Made by a program: the position numbers and the translations under genes
NCBI RefSeq assembly: GCF_003634935.1
Contig: NZ_RBXO01000001.1
Coordinates: 2,257,501 to 2,321,500 of the forward strand
Origin: Saccharothrix australiensis
GTDB taxonomy: Bacteria > Actinomycetota > Actinomycetes > Mycobacteriales > Pseudonocardiaceae
Length of the DNA stretch: 64,000 nucleotides
Direction of reading: 5' to 3'
Notes under the pieces: generated by a model
What the model was told of the DNA's origin: nothing
Databases searched by the model: none
What the model saw: only the letters and a program-made list of their open reading frames with translations
Shown here: positions 35,810 to 44,026 of the stretch, in pieces
Position numbering within the stretch: the stretch's first letter is position 1
How the letters are laid out: every line of letters starts with the position of its first letter

Positions 35810-36682
35810 ATGAGACCACCGCGAACCCGGCCCGAGCTGGACGGTGTTCCCGAAACAGCCCTCTGGACGCTGTACATGCGCGCGTGGGAAGCACGTCGGC
35901 CCGACCGCCTGCTCGACGACCCGAAGGCCGTCGAGCTGGTCGACGCCCTCGACTACCCTTTTCAGGAGCGATTCGGCCCGGACAAGTGGGACTCGACCGT
36001 GGGCGAAGCGATCCGGACGCGGGTTTTCGACGACGAGGTCCGCCGGTTCCTCCGCGACCACCCGGACGGGACCGTCGTCGTTCTCGCCGAGGGGTTGGAG
36101 ACGCAGTTCTGGCGCGTGGACAACGGACGCGCCCGGTGGGTCAGCGTGGACCTGGCGGAGGTGGTGGGACTGCGGCGGCGCCTGCTGCCGGAATCGACGC
36201 GGCAGCGGCTCATCGCCTGCTCGGCGCTGGACGAGCGCTGGATGGACGAGGTGGACCGCACCCGCGGAGTGCTGATCACCGCCAAGGGACTGCTCCAGTA
36301 CTTCCGACCGACGGAGGTGCACCGACTCGTCGCCACGTGCGCGGAGCGGTTCCCCGGCGCCGCGATGGTCTTCGAGGCCCCGGCCCGCTGGCTCAGCGCC
36401 CTCATGGCCCGAGGGCGTACACGCACCCCCGCCGGGGTCCCGGTCCCTCCCGCGTACTGGGGGATGGACCCGAAGGAGGCCCGCAGGCTGCGGGCGGCCC
36501 ACCCGGGGATCGTCGAGCTGGTGGACCTGCCCCTCCCCGCCGGCCGGGGGAGGATCTACGGCCGACGACTGCCGTGGATGGCACGTACACCCGTGGTGAG
36601 GAACTGGAAACCGGTCTGGATCATGCGCCTGCGCTTCGGCGACGGGTCCGGGACGGACCCGGCGCGAAACCCTTCCGGGTGA
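35810..36682 (+). CDS. LCM-family SAM methyltransferase
   Basis: 290 residues of the leucine-carboxyl-methyltransferase/TcmP-like family (PPM1 type): an opening with ALWTLYMRAWEARRPD, the SAM loop VVLAEGLETQFWR (E-G-L-x-T in place of G-G-x-G-T-R of relatives), WVSVDLAEV for the ribose acid, and ITAKGLLQYF. Preceded by GAGGAG. Members O-methylate carboxylates or phenols. It is 79 bp upstream of the borosin precursor on the same strand, so C-terminal or side-chain O-methylation of the peptide is possible but unproved. Confidence 0.78.
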   Translation: MRPPRTRPELDGVPETALWTLYMRAWEARRPDRLLDDPKAVELVDALDYPFQERFGPDKWDSTVGEAIRTRVFDDEVRRFLRDHPDGTVVVLAEGLETQFWRVDNGRARWVSVDLAEVVGLRRRLLPESTRQRLIACSALDERWMDEVDRTRGVLITAKGLLQYFRPTEVHRLVATCAERFPGAAMVFEAPARWLSALMARGRTRTPAGVPVPPAYWGMDPKEARRLRAAHPGIVELVDLPLPAGRGRIYGRRLPWMARTPVVRNWKPVWIMRLRFGDGSGTDPARNPSG

Positions 36683-36761
36683 CGCGCGGTGCGGAACGAC
36701 ATCGACGTGCCTACCGTTGCCCATGAGCCGCACCCGGCTCCCGGACGAAAGGTGGTAGGCG

Positions 36762-37013
36762 ATGTCCGCCGCGCTCGCGACGTTCATGGAGGAGTTGGCC
36801 CTCGACCCGGTCAGGCGCCGCGCCTTCCAAGCCGACCGGCACGCCGTGCTCGCCGAGTCCGATCTCGACGACGAGCAGCGGGCGGTCCTCGCCGGCGGCG
36901 ACATCGGCGCCATCAACGCGCTGCTGTCGCAGGAACACCCCGATCCCGTCCAGCGCAGCACGCGGGGCGCCCTCGCCCTCGTCGTCCTCGTCGTCGCCAC
37001 CCCCGAGCAGTGA
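36762..37013 (+). CDS. split-borosin precursor peptide
   Basis: 83 residues, ATG with AGGTGG ahead. Residues 1 to about 58 form a helical, charged domain (FMEELALDPVRRRAFQAD and LDDEQRAVLAGGDIGAINAL) of the small LigA-like/borosin-binding type that split-borosin precursors use to dock on their methyltransferase. After a short EHPDPVQRSTR hinge the last residues are GALALVVLVVATPEQ: a run of Val/Leu/Ala ending in Pro, very like the Val-rich core of omphalotin-type borosins. Its stop overlaps the start of the N-methyltransferase (GTGA at 37010-37013). The Val/Leu run is the expected site of backbone N-methylation. Not a leader-cleavage-marked class; the protease is not visible here. Confidence 0.82.
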   Translation: MSAALATFMEELALDPVRRRAFQADRHAVLAESDLDDEQRAVLAGGDIGAINALLSQEHPDPVQRSTRGALALVVLVVATPEQ

Positions 37014-37861
37014 CACCGGCTCGCCGCGGAGGACCCGACACCGTCCTGACGCGACGGTCCGGGGCGGGCGACCCGGAGCGGGGCGAGCTGATCGTCGTGG
37101 GCACCGGGTACCAGGCCATCGGGGACCTCACCCTCCAGGCCGAAAGGGCGATCCGCGCCGCCGACACGGTGTTCACCGTCCTCGACAACCCGCTGTGCGC
37201 GGAATACCTCTCGCGCCTGAACCCGTCGGCGCGCTCCCTGACGGACTGCTACGCGCGCGGCAAGTCCAGGATGGACTCATACCAGGAGATGAGCGACCGC
37301 ATCCTGGCGGAGGTTCGCGAACAGCGCCTGGTGTGCGTGGCGTTCTACGGCCACCCCGGCGTCTTCGTCGCGCCCTCCCACATGGCCATCCGGCAAGCGC
37401 GCCGAGAGGGGTTCCCGGCGCGGATGCTGCCCGCCGCGTCCGCCGAGGACTGGCTGTTCGCCGACCTCGGCATCGATCCGGGGCCCGTCGGCTGCCAGAC
37501 CTTCGAGGCCACCGACTTCCTCGTCCACCAGCGGGTGTTCGACCCCACCAGCCTGCTCGTGCTGTGGCAGATCGGCGCCATCGGCATGAGCGACTGGTCT
37601 CCCGAGCACGACCCCGCGCCCGGCGCCCGACTCGTGGTGGACGTCCTCACCACCACCTACGGGGCCGCCTACGACGTCATCATCTACGAGGCCACCCCCT
37701 ACGCCGTCGCCGAACCCCGCATCGAACACGCACCCCTGGGTGAGGTCGCCGACAGCAAGCTGACCATGTGCTCCACCCTGGTCGTTCCCCCGCTCCCGCC
37801 TCGCCGCCCTGACCCCACGGTCGTCCAGCGCCTGCGCCGGCTGGACCAGAACCTCACCTGA
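37010..37861 (+). CDS. borosin peptide-backbone alpha-N-methyltransferase
   Basis: 283 residues of the tetrapyrrole-methylase-like fold, from a GTG overlapping the precursor stop. SAM-binding opening VGTGYQ (30-35); YGHPGVFV (113-120), RMLPAASAEDWLFADL (138-153), EATDFL and WQIGAIG follow the borosin methyltransferase OphMA closely. The catalytic Tyr-x5-Arg-x3-Tyr of OphMA (Y66, R72, Y76) is present with the same spacing as Y81, R87, Y91 in YARGKSRMDSY. In OphMA the substrate peptide is fused to the enzyme C-terminus; here the enzyme ends soon after RRLDQNLT and the peptide is a separate gene, that is a split borosin as in Shewanella SonM/SonA. It should methylate amide nitrogens of the core peptide iteratively. 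Confidence 0.88.
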   Translation: MTPARRGGPDTVLTRRSGAGDPERGELIVVGTGYQAIGDLTLQAERAIRAADTVFTVLDNPLCAEYLSRLNPSARSLTDCYARGKSRMDSYQEMSDRILAEVREQRLVCVAFYGHPGVFVAPSHMAIRQARREGFPARMLPAASAEDWLFADLGIDPGPVGCQTFEATDFLVHQRVFDPTSLLVLWQIGAIGMSDWSPEHDPAPGARLVVDVLTTTYGAAYDVIIYEATPYAVAEPRIEHAPLGEVADSKLTMCSTLVVPPLPPRRPDPTVVQRLRRLDQNLT

Positions 37862-37917
37862 CCGCGCGGCGCGCCGGGGGAGCGCGAGGCGGTCCCGATC
37901 AGTCCGTCCTGGTCCGG

Positions 37918-37958
37918 TGGCCGGTGTGCCGCCACGGGACTGGCCGGTGTGCCGCCAC
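37918..37958. repeat. short direct repeat after borosin operon
   Basis: TGGCCGGTGTGCCGCCAC occurs twice (37918-37935 and 37941-37958) in the 131-bp gap between the convergent borosin methyltransferase and SUKH genes. No hairpin of note. Confidence 0.6.
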
Positions 37959-37992
37959 TGGACGGTCCGGCGCACCCGCTCCTCGCCGCGGT

Positions 37993-38451
37993 CTACGTCG
38001 CTCCGCCCCTCGCGACAGCCTGGGCTTCCGCCTGGTCGACGAGGAAGTCCAGCAGCGACGGCCAGGTCCGGTGCACGGTCGTCGCTCCTTCCTTGTACCA
38101 GCTCAGCTCACCGGACGGCGCCAGCCAGTACAGCTCGTACCCCTGGTGCATGCCGACGACGACGGCACCTTCCGGCAGGAGGTCCGCCGCGTCGTTCTCG
38201 TCCAACAGCTCACGCCCGTCATCCGCCAGTCCCAGGACGGTCGGGTAGAAGAAGTCCGTGCCGCGAAGCAGGTCCCCCGCCTGACGACCGGCGGTGAGCA
38301 GGAACTCCTCGTACTGCGCGGGCAGCCACTCGACCCGCTGATCGGCGCGCACCTCCGCGACCTCCGCGGGCGTGCAGCCCCGGACCGTGTCCGCAGTGGC
38401 GATGCCGCTGTCGAGCAGGGTCGCGACGAATGACGACATGGTGTGGGGCAT
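37993..38451 (-). CDS. SUKH/SMI1-type immunity protein
   Basis: 152 residues. The pattern PAEVAEVRADQRVEWLPAQY, then FLLTAGRQAGDL and the late strand YELYWLAPSGELSWYKEG is typical of the SMI1/KNR4 (SUKH) superfamily, the most widespread immunity fold of polymorphic toxins and often paired with deaminase toxins. The ATG at 38451 is 15 bp after the stop of the RHS toxin gene. It should bind and block the deaminase tip of that toxin in the cytosol. Confidence 0.8.
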   Translation of the reverse strand: MPHTMSSFVATLLDSGIATADTVRGCTPAEVAEVRADQRVEWLPAQYEEFLLTAGRQAGDLLRGTDFFYPTVLGLADDGRELLDENDAADLLPEGAVVVGMHQGYELYWLAPSGELSWYKEGATTVHRTWPSLLDFLVDQAEAQAVARGGAT

Positions 38452-38465
38452 GGGTTTCCTCGTTC

Positions 38466-41400
38466 TCAGCGACCTAGATCGGAATAGGTCAGGTCGATGC
38501 CGGGGAAGGCTCTGCGGAAGTCGTCGATGACGACCTGGCAGGACGGGCACACCGGTCGCTCGGACGTGATGTGGATGCGGCCGGTGGCACCCGGCTGGAG
38601 TCGGCTGCCCAACTCCTCCAGGATCTTCCACTCGGAGTCGGAGTCGCGGGAGATGTTCGCCGGTCCTCGGCTGTACTGCGGTGACGTGGGCATCGGCGCG
38701 GAGTCGGGGTACTGGTGGCCGCCGCTGACGCCGATCCGCTCACCGCTCACCCCGTTGATCTCGTACTCGGCGACGGCGATGTTCCTCCGCCCACCGACGT
38801 TGTACCGCGACCGGAACTGGTCGATTTTATCCTTCGGGCACAACGCGAGGCCGAGAGGGTCGGCGCCGGTCGCCGGATCGGACGCGTAGGCGTGGGGGTC
38901 GGGTCCGGCCGCCGCGCCCATCGGGTCGGGGCTGAGGTAGCGCCCGATCCTCGGGTCGTAGTAGCGCTGGTTGTTGTAGTGCAGGCCGGACTCGGTGTCG
39001 TGGTACTGGCCGGGAAACCGCAGCGGGGTGTCAGCGGCGAACTCCAGGCGCCCGAGGGCCTCACCCCATCTCGTGGCCCGGCTCTGCCACACGACTGAGC
39101 CCAGTTCGTCCACAAGTTCGGTTGGCGTGCCGATCATGTCGGTGACGATGGAGTAGAAGCGCTGGTCCACCCATTCTTGCGTTTGCGGGGCGAGTCCCCG
39201 CTCGACTTGGGTGAGCGGCCGGAAGGTGCCGGGTTCCCAGTCCCACGTGGTCGCGCGGCCGTCGCCGATCTGCTCGGCCAGGAGCATGCCGTCCCACACG
39301 AACAGCAGCCGGGCGCTCACCTCGCCGGCGGCGTCGAGCCGCTCCTTGGCGATCCTCCGGCCGAGGGCGTCGTACCGGTAGCGCCATCGGACACCGTCCG
39401 GAGTGGTGAGCGTGACAAGGCGGTCCTCGCCGTCCCACGCGTAACGCCAGACGTCGGGCTTCGCAGACAGCCTCTTGCGGCGCGCTTGGACCACCCGGCC
39501 TTGGGCGTCGTGCTGGTACACGAGGCCACCCGCGCGCTGCTCCGGATCACCTTGAACCGCACCGGGATGGCTGCGTGTCGGGGCGACGCCGTCGTCGACG
39601 TATGCGCGCCGACCGTCCGCACGGTGGTGGAACCGGCGGTTCTGGACCGTCCGCCTGCCGACGGAGACGGTCTGCGCGGCGAGCCGGTGCGCGGGGTCCC
39701 ACGCCTGGGCCAGTGCGACACCGGTGTCCAGGAGTCGTTCGACCTCACGGCCGGAGGCGTCGAAGGTGAAGGAAAGGGTCCTGCCGCCGCTATGGAGACC
39801 CACATGCCTGCCGCGGGCGTCGTAAGACCAGTTGCTCACCGATCCGGTGGGCGTGGTCCTCGACGTGCGCCTGCCCGCCTGGTCGTACACCGACGTGACC
39901 GCCAGTCCGTTGACCGTCTCCCGCACCACGCGTCCGGCGGCGTCGCGTTCGAACCACACGTCGGCGTCCGCGTTGACCGCGCGAAGCAACCGGCCCAGCG
40001 GGTCGTAGGTGAACCTCGCCTCGGAGCCCGCCGACACGGCCGCTATCCGGTTGCCCATCGGGTCGTACTCGTAACGCGTCGGCTCGCCCGCGCCGTTGAT
40101 CCTCTCCACGAGTCGGCCGGCCGCGTCGTAGCCGTAGCGTTGTTCCCTGCCGGACGGGTCCACCTCGCGGACCAGCCGCCCGTTCGGGTCGTAGTCGAAG
40201 TGCCAGGCCGAGGCCGGGCCGTCCTCGATGTCGACCACACGGAGGTTGCGGTCGTAGTGGAACGTGGTCCGGACACCGTCCGGTCCGGTCCGCGTCGCCA
40301 CCATGTCGAAGTGCGTGGTCGTCGTGCGCGTGACCCGGCCGAGCACATCGATATGCTCGATCTCGTTGCCCTCGCCGTCGTAGCGCCACCGCTCAACCGC
40401 ACCGTCCGGCCGCGTGCGGCTCAGCAGCTTGCCCTCCACGGACCAGGTGAAGGCGCTCGTCGCGCCGCCGGGGTCCACCACGCGGGAGATCCGGCCGAAC
40501 TGGTCGCGGTCGTAACGCGTGACCCCGTCGTGTTCAGCCACGGCGACCGGCAGTCCGGCGGGGTTGGTCTCGATCCGGCGGACGGCTCCGGTCGGTGTGG
40601 TGACCGTAACGGGACGGCCCCGGTCGTCGTATTCGTAGAGGGTGATCGCACCGGCGGGGTCGATGGTCCTCGTGAGGTTGCCGCGGTCGTCGTGGTCGCG
40701 CCGCCACACGCCGCCGTCCGGTGCGACGACGACGGTCGCCTGCCCGAGGCCGTTGTACTCGGCCAGCGTGCGGGAGGAGTCGGGGTGGGTGACGACCACG
40801 ACGTTGTCGTTCTCGTCGTACTCGTACCGCGTCACGTTGCCCAGCGGGTCCGTGGTGGCGACGAGTCGGTCCTCGTCGTCCCACTCCTTTGTCCACGTGT
40901 TGCCGAGAGGGTCCAGTTCGGCGACCAGTCGGTTCCCGGCGGTGTACCGATAGGTGGTCACGTGGCCCAGCGCATCGGTGAACCGCGTGATGCCGGTGTC
41001 GTAGTCGAAGGAGCCGTCGAGCACCCCGCCCGAGCCCTCGTTGCGCACGCAGCGACCCTGCGAGTCGTACGAGTACCGGTACCACTCGCCCGTGCGGTCG
41101 GTCCACTGCGTCATCCGCCCGGAGGCGTCGTACTCGTACTCCATCGGCTGGCCCGAGGAGTTGACCACCGCCCTCAGGCGGCTATCGGAGTCGTAGTCGA
41201 ACCGCGCCAGGGTGATCGGAGGTCCGGCGGGGTCGTGCAGGCGCAGTTCGGTGATCCGGCCGGACGCCGACCCGACGTCCACGCGGTAACCGCCGCTGTG
41301 GCGCAGCACGAGCGGCACGCCGTCGGGGCCGCGCTCGATGTCGATCCGGTTGCCGTTCCGGTCGGTGATCGCGGTGAGTCGAGCTTCGCGACCGGCTTCG

Positions 41401-42863
41401 GAGAAGTGCAGGATCTCGGGCGTGCCGCGGCGGACCAGCGCGTAGCCGTCATCCGTGCGGTGCAGGGGCCAGCGCGGCCCCATCAGGGGCAACACATCAC
41501 CGGAGTGGGGCACTGCCGGGTAGATCAGCACCATGCCTTCATCGGCTACATACACGACGCCCAGATCGTCGAACTCCAGTCGCTGGTCCAGGGTCGCGGC
41601 CCAGTTCGGCCCGAAGCTCCTACCGGACCGGTAGGACGAGACATGGGTGCGGCGTAGCAGCAGCGGCAGCACACCGGCCAGGTCGACATCGGTCTCGCCC
41701 GCCACCACGTCGCCGGTGACCACGTCCACCGGGTCGTTGCACAGGTTGCGCGAGCCTTCAGGTGTCTTGGTCTTGTTCGGGTCGGTTGGCCGGCTCGTGC
41801 TGCCGGGAGAGGTCGAGTCCGGTGACTTGGGCTTGGGGGACGGCGTTGTGCCTGAGGCATCCGGCGTGGCGGTGCCGGACGGCGCGGTGCTGCCCGATGG
41901 GGTGGTGCTGCCCGAGGGCGAGGTCGTGCCCGATGGTGAGGTGGTGCCCGATGGTGATGTGGTGCCGGAGGGTGATGTGGTGCTGGAGGGGGAGGTCGTG
42001 CCGGATGGGTTGCTGGTGCTGGATGGGTTGGTGCCGTCTGCGCCTTTGACGGTGGGTGTGTCGGCCCTGGGTGTGCTGGCGGGGGTGGTGGTGTCGGGGC
42101 TGGCGGGTCCGTCGGTCTTGCGGCCGAGGGTGCTCAGCTTGTCCGTGATCTCGCCGAGTTTGTCCAGGACTTTGCGGATGCGGGGGGTGACGTTGGCGAT
42201 GGTTTTGACGAGTTTGCGGACCAGGTCGGCGATGCGGTTGCAGACCTTGGTGATGGTGGAGACGGCCTGGGCGATGATCAACGGCGTGGCCAGGCCGAGG
42301 GTGGCGATGGCTTCCAGGGCCCAGGTGATGAGTTTGCCGACGACCTCGGCGACGAGGTCGCGGATGATCTCGCGGACGGCGGCGACGACTTCGCCCATGA
42401 CCATCACGCCGGTGCCGACGCCTTCGGCCAGCGTGCCGGCGCCGGTGAGGGCGTCGGCGGTCTGGGCGGCGTGTGCGCGGTAGGTGTCGGCGGCGGTGCC
42501 CTGCCAGCCGGTGGCGTGCTGGTGTCCGAGGTCCTGGGCGATGGTGCGGACTTCGGTGGCGACGGTGGTCCAGGTTTCGCTGAACGAGCGGATGACGGGT
42601 GGGTCGCCGGCGAACCAGTCCAGGGCCTGCTTCAGGGGTTGGACGTGTTCGATGAGCCAGGACACGCCGTAGGAGGCGACGGTGCCGACGGGGTCGAGCA
42701 CCATCGACAGCACTTCCAGTCCGACTCCGACCCCGCCGAGTCCGGCTTCGACCCAGCTGCCGTCGGAGATGCCCTGGGCCAGGTCGTTGGCCGACTCGGC
42801 GATACCGATCCCGGTCACCGCCGACGTGTCGTCCTTCGGCGCGGCCACCAGCGGGTTGGTCAC
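38466..42863 (-). CDS. RHS toxin with deaminase tip (T7SS type)
   Basis: 1465 residues. The N-terminal part is a WXG100-like helical export domain (GWQGTAADTYR near 118) with hydrophobic helices to about 240; then a Thr/Ser/Pro linker with PSGTTS repeats (about 275-340); a DUF6531 opening (CNDPVDVVTGDVVAGETDVD); many YD/RHS repeats; and the RHS core end RYYDPRIGRYLSPDPMG near 1311. The variable tip (about 1335-1465) has SDSEWKILEEL and ERPVCPSCQVVIDDFRRAFP: a DxE motif (near 1409) and CxxC (near 1441), the zinc-site set of BURPS668_1122-like nucleic-acid/nucleotide deaminase toxins, where Asp replaces the usual His/Cys. GTG start coupled by GTGA to the EspC-like gene. SUKH immunity gene follows. 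Confidence 0.85.
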   Translation of the reverse strand: MTNPLVAAPKDDTSAVTGIGIAESANDLAQGISDGSWVEAGLGGVGVGLEVLSMVLDPVGTVASYGVSWLIEHVQPLKQALDWFAGDPPVIRSFSETWTTVATEVRTIAQDLGHQHATGWQGTAADTYRAHAAQTADALTGAGTLAEGVGTGVMVMGEVVAAVREIIRDLVAEVVGKLITWALEAIATLGLATPLIIAQAVSTITKVCNRIADLVRKLVKTIANVTPRIRKVLDKLGEITDKLSTLGRKTDGPASPDTTTPASTPRADTPTVKGADGTNPSSTSNPSGTTSPSSTTSPSGTTSPSGTTSPSGTTSPSGSTTPSGSTAPSGTATPDASGTTPSPKPKSPDSTSPGSTSRPTDPNKTKTPEGSRNLCNDPVDVVTGDVVAGETDVDLAGVLPLLLRRTHVSSYRSGRSFGPNWAATLDQRLEFDDLGVVYVADEGMVLIYPAVPHSGDVLPLMGPRWPLHRTDDGYALVRRGTPEILHFSEAGREARLTAITDRNGNRIDIERGPDGVPLVLRHSGGYRVDVGSASGRITELRLHDPAGPPITLARFDYDSDSRLRAVVNSSGQPMEYEYDASGRMTQWTDRTGEWYRYSYDSQGRCVRNEGSGGVLDGSFDYDTGITRFTDALGHVTTYRYTAGNRLVAELDPLGNTWTKEWDDEDRLVATTDPLGNVTRYEYDENDNVVVVTHPDSSRTLAEYNGLGQATVVVAPDGGVWRRDHDDRGNLTRTIDPAGAITLYEYDDRGRPVTVTTPTGAVRRIETNPAGLPVAVAEHDGVTRYDRDQFGRISRVVDPGGATSAFTWSVEGKLLSRTRPDGAVERWRYDGEGNEIEHIDVLGRVTRTTTTHFDMVATRTGPDGVRTTFHYDRNLRVVDIEDGPASAWHFDYDPNGRLVREVDPSGREQRYGYDAAGRLVERINGAGEPTRYEYDPMGNRIAAVSAGSEARFTYDPLGRLLRAVNADADVWFERDAAGRVVRETVNGLAVTSVYDQAGRRTSRTTPTGSVSNWSYDARGRHVGLHSGGRTLSFTFDASGREVERLLDTGVALAQAWDPAHRLAAQTVSVGRRTVQNRRFHHRADGRRAYVDDGVAPTRSHPGAVQGDPEQRAGGLVYQHDAQGRVVQARRKRLSAKPDVWRYAWDGEDRLVTLTTPDGVRWRYRYDALGRRIAKERLDAAGEVSARLLFVWDGMLLAEQIGDGRATTWDWEPGTFRPLTQVERGLAPQTQEWVDQRFYSIVTDMIGTPTELVDELGSVVWQSRATRWGEALGRLEFAADTPLRFPGQYHDTESGLHYNNQRYYDPRIGRYLSPDPMGAAAGPDPHAYASDPATGADPLGLALCPKDKIDQFRSRYNVGGRRNIAVAEYEINGVSGERIGVSGGHQYPDSAPMPTSPQYSRGPANISRDSDSEWKILEELGSRLQPGATGRIHITSERPVCPSCQVVIDDFRRAFPGIDLTYSDLGR
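41873..42040. repeat. 18-bp tandem repeats in the RHS gene
   Basis: About nine degenerate 18-bp units of the type CCCGATGGTGAGGTGGTG (plus-strand reading) encode the PSGTTS hexapeptide repeats of the RHS linker. Copy number is likely to vary between strains. Confidence 0.75.
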
Positions 42864-43168
42864 CGGTTCATCCCGTCGAAGCGCGCGGACTCACCGGATT
42901 CCCGCGTGTCGTAGTCGCGCGAGGTCTCCCGCAACTTGGCGGCGTTGTCCGACACGGTCTCCGCCGCCTTGGTCAGCGCCTGCACGCCCATGTCCTCGAA
43001 GGGTTGGAGCAGCATGGCGAACGGCTGGCAGACCACGCCGTAGGCGGAGTCGTTCATCGTCACCGTCCGCGCCGCGTCCGCCGCCGCGCGCAACCGGTCC
43101 GCCAAGCCCTCCACCCGACCGGCCAGCGCGCCGATCTCACCGGTAACGACCTCGTACCCGCCGGTCAT
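42860..43168 (-). CDS. EspC-like ESX-secretion-associated protein
   Basis: 102 residues, helical hairpin. It resembles the DUF2580/EspC group of type VII-associated small proteins: VTGEIGALAGRVEGLADRLR as first helix, a central VCQPFAMLLQPF turn and a second helix. EspC-like proteins are often encoded just before WXG-headed toxins and act as export partners. Its TGA overlaps the GTG of the RHS gene (GTGA), and it follows the YbaB-like gene by 4 bp. Confidence 0.75.
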   Translation of the reverse strand: MTGGYEVVTGEIGALAGRVEGLADRLRAAADAARTVTMNDSAYGVVCQPFAMLLQPFEDMGVQALTKAAETVSDNAAKLRETSRDYDTRESGESARFDGMNR

Positions 43169-43172
43169 CGCG

Positions 43173-43619
43173 TCACCTCAGGTAGCTCTCGTCGGTGAAG
43201 TCCCCGTCGTCACCGGGCCGCCGGCGTGGCGCGGCGGGCGGCTGTGCGTCGGGTTCGGGCCGGGGGAAGTTGCGCTCGGCCACCGCCACGATGTGCTGCC
43301 CCGACGGCGTCCGGCCGACCGTCTCCCCGACGATCCGCGCCAGCTCGGCCGGATACCCGGCCTGGGCCTTGCCCATCGCCTCCATCACCGCCGCCGCGAT
43401 CTGCTCGGGCCGCAACCGCGACACGCCCTCGGTCATCGTCACCGCGCTCGGGATGCCGTTGGGCCCCACGGTCACGCTCACCGCGCCATTCGCGGCCGAC
43501 GCGGTGATGGAGATCCGCTCGACCTCCTGCCGCATCGACTCGTACCGCGCGGCCTTCTCCTCCGCGTTGCGCTCCCAGTCGTCCACCAGGCGCTGCACGT
43601 TGGCCAACGGATCGGTCAT
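43173..43619 (-). CDS. YbaB/EbfC-like protein
   Basis: 148 residues. The first 95 match the YbaB/EbfC DNA-binding-like fold (helix, three strands with VSVTVGPNGIPSAVTM, helix); the tail is Pro/Asp-rich and disordered. In actinomycetes such genes regularly precede an EspC-like gene and an RHS or WXG toxin gene. It is the first gene of the toxin operon. DNA binding is not established for this subgroup. Confidence 0.78.
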   Translation of the reverse strand: MTDPLANVQRLVDDWERNAEEKAARYESMRQEVERISITASAANGAVSVTVGPNGIPSAVTMTEGVSRLRPEQIAAAVMEAMGKAQAGYPAELARIVGETVGRTPSGQHIVAVAERNFPRPEPDAQPPAAPRRRPGDDGDFTDESYLR

Positions 43620-44026
43620 CGGCTCCCCCTCCGGTGAGCTGCGGACCGGGCCAAGCTACTGCCCCCGGGGCGACGCTCCGTGCCGATTCGTCCCGAAGAT
43701 GACCGGTTCGGCCCAACCGGTTGACCCGGATTGCCGTACCCGCCCACCGAGTCGCCGTCTGGCGTGTCGTCGGCGCGTGCCCGCGGAACCTGGTCACTTC
43801 AGGCATGGCACCGCGATGACATGGATTCGCGAACCGGCGCATCGGGTGAGGCTGGTCCCTCGGGCTGATCGTGTCCCGTGCCGGGGGTGCTGATCGCCCC
43901 GAGGACCATGACGAGTTCTTCACGGCCGAGCGTCGGCACGTAATGCTGTCCGACGACTTCCGCTGCCAAGGCGATTCACGCCGTCTTGCCCGACCCCTTG
44001 CTGATGAGCGTCGGAATGGCGAGGGC
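43620..44026. other. 407-bp gap without intact gene
   Basis: It holds the promoter of the YbaB-EspC-RHS operon. On the minus strand around 43890-44010 one frame reads ISKGSGKTA, a stop, and then LAAEVVGQHYVPTLGREEL, a possible scrap of a P-loop protein, but it is too short to name. I see nothing else. Confidence 0.4.

Noticed and set aside
36762-37013. The 83-residue protein considered as a stand-alone LigA dioxygenase-type subunit
   Set aside because: It ends in an exposed Val/Leu run that such subunits lack, and it is GTGA-coupled to a borosin methyltransferase with the catalytic Tyr/Arg/Tyr set; no LigB partner is present.
37010-37861. The methylase considered as a cobalamin-biosynthesis enzyme (CobA/CbiF type)
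   Set aside because: Same fold family, but it has the borosin motifs YGHPGVFV and ASAEDW and the Tyr-x5-Arg-x3-Tyr pattern, and no cobalamin genes are around.
41873-42040. Regular 18-bp units considered as a CRISPR array or minisatellite
   Set aside because: The units are contiguous, without spacers, stay in frame, and code the Thr/Ser-rich linker of the RHS protein.
43890-44010. SKGSGKT on the minus strand considered as a P-loop ATPase gene
   Set aside because: A stop codon follows at once and less than 45 codons are recognisable; listed only as a possible scrap in the gap entry.
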